Source: an uncultured Collinsella sp.
GTDB taxonomy: Bacteria; Actinomycetota; Coriobacteriia; Coriobacteriales; Coriobacteriaceae
Length of the DNA: 6,597 bases
Reading direction: 5' to 3'
Assembly (NCBI GenBank): GCA_902492185.1
Contig: CABUKY010000099.1
Coordinates: 1-6,597 of the forward strand
Shown: positions 6,597-6,597 of the stretch, one piece after another
Layout: each line of letters opens with the position of its first letter
Position numbering within the stretch: the first letter of the stretch is position 1
Made by a program: the position numbers and the translations under genes
The notes under the pieces: model-generated
What the model was told of the DNA's origin: nothing
Databases searched by the model: none
Seen by the model: the letters and a program-made list of their open reading frames with translations, nothing else

Positions 6597-6597
6597 C

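Noticed and set aside
6590..6597. GGCGCGCC palindrome at the right edge
   Set aside because: It lies within coding sequence of the SpeE-like gene and is expected by chance in GC-rich DNA.

Overview
The window suggests a GC-rich, Gram-positive actinobacterial chromosome, most likely from the Coriobacteriia (Collinsella-like). This is inferred from high GC with G/C-ending codons, GTG starts behind strong AGGAGG-type ribosome binding sites, and the neighbouring genes. No sequence search was possible, so the taxonomy is tentative. The window is densely coding. Four genes run on the plus strand and one on the minus strand, and the first and last are cut by the window edges.

Layout. (1) Bases 3-410 hold the C-terminal part of a DUF554 (YdfK-like) membrane protein. 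(2) Bases 411-498 are an 88-base intergenic region with a candidate extended -10 promoter and a strong ribosome binding site. (3) Bases 499-6117 hold a three-gene operon: a TerB_N/TerB_C protein (586 aa), a DUF2791/BrxD-like P-loop ATPase (434 aa) and an Lhr-like superfamily 2 DEVH-box helicase (814 aa). (4) Bases 6118-6143 are a short convergent gap with a stem-loop. (5) Bases 6144-6596, minus strand, hold the C-terminal part of a spermidine-synthase-like SAM-fold protein.

The three central genes match in order and domain content the anti-phage defence system Shango (SngA TerB-like, SngB ATPase, SngC helicase), and they are related to the BrxD/BrxHI pair of some BREX systems. SngA and SngB overlap by 8 bases and are probably translationally coupled. 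SngC is separated from SngB by 116 bases that contain a near-perfect palindrome (3558-3588), a second possible stem-loop and a strong ribosome binding site. The likely picture is an ATPase and a DNA helicase working together on nucleic acid, with the TerB protein as sensor, adaptor or recruiter. The mechanism is not readable from the sequence. The cassette lies between two ordinary chromosomal genes with no transposase, integrase or attachment site visible, which would suit a small defence cassette in a stable chromosomal position.
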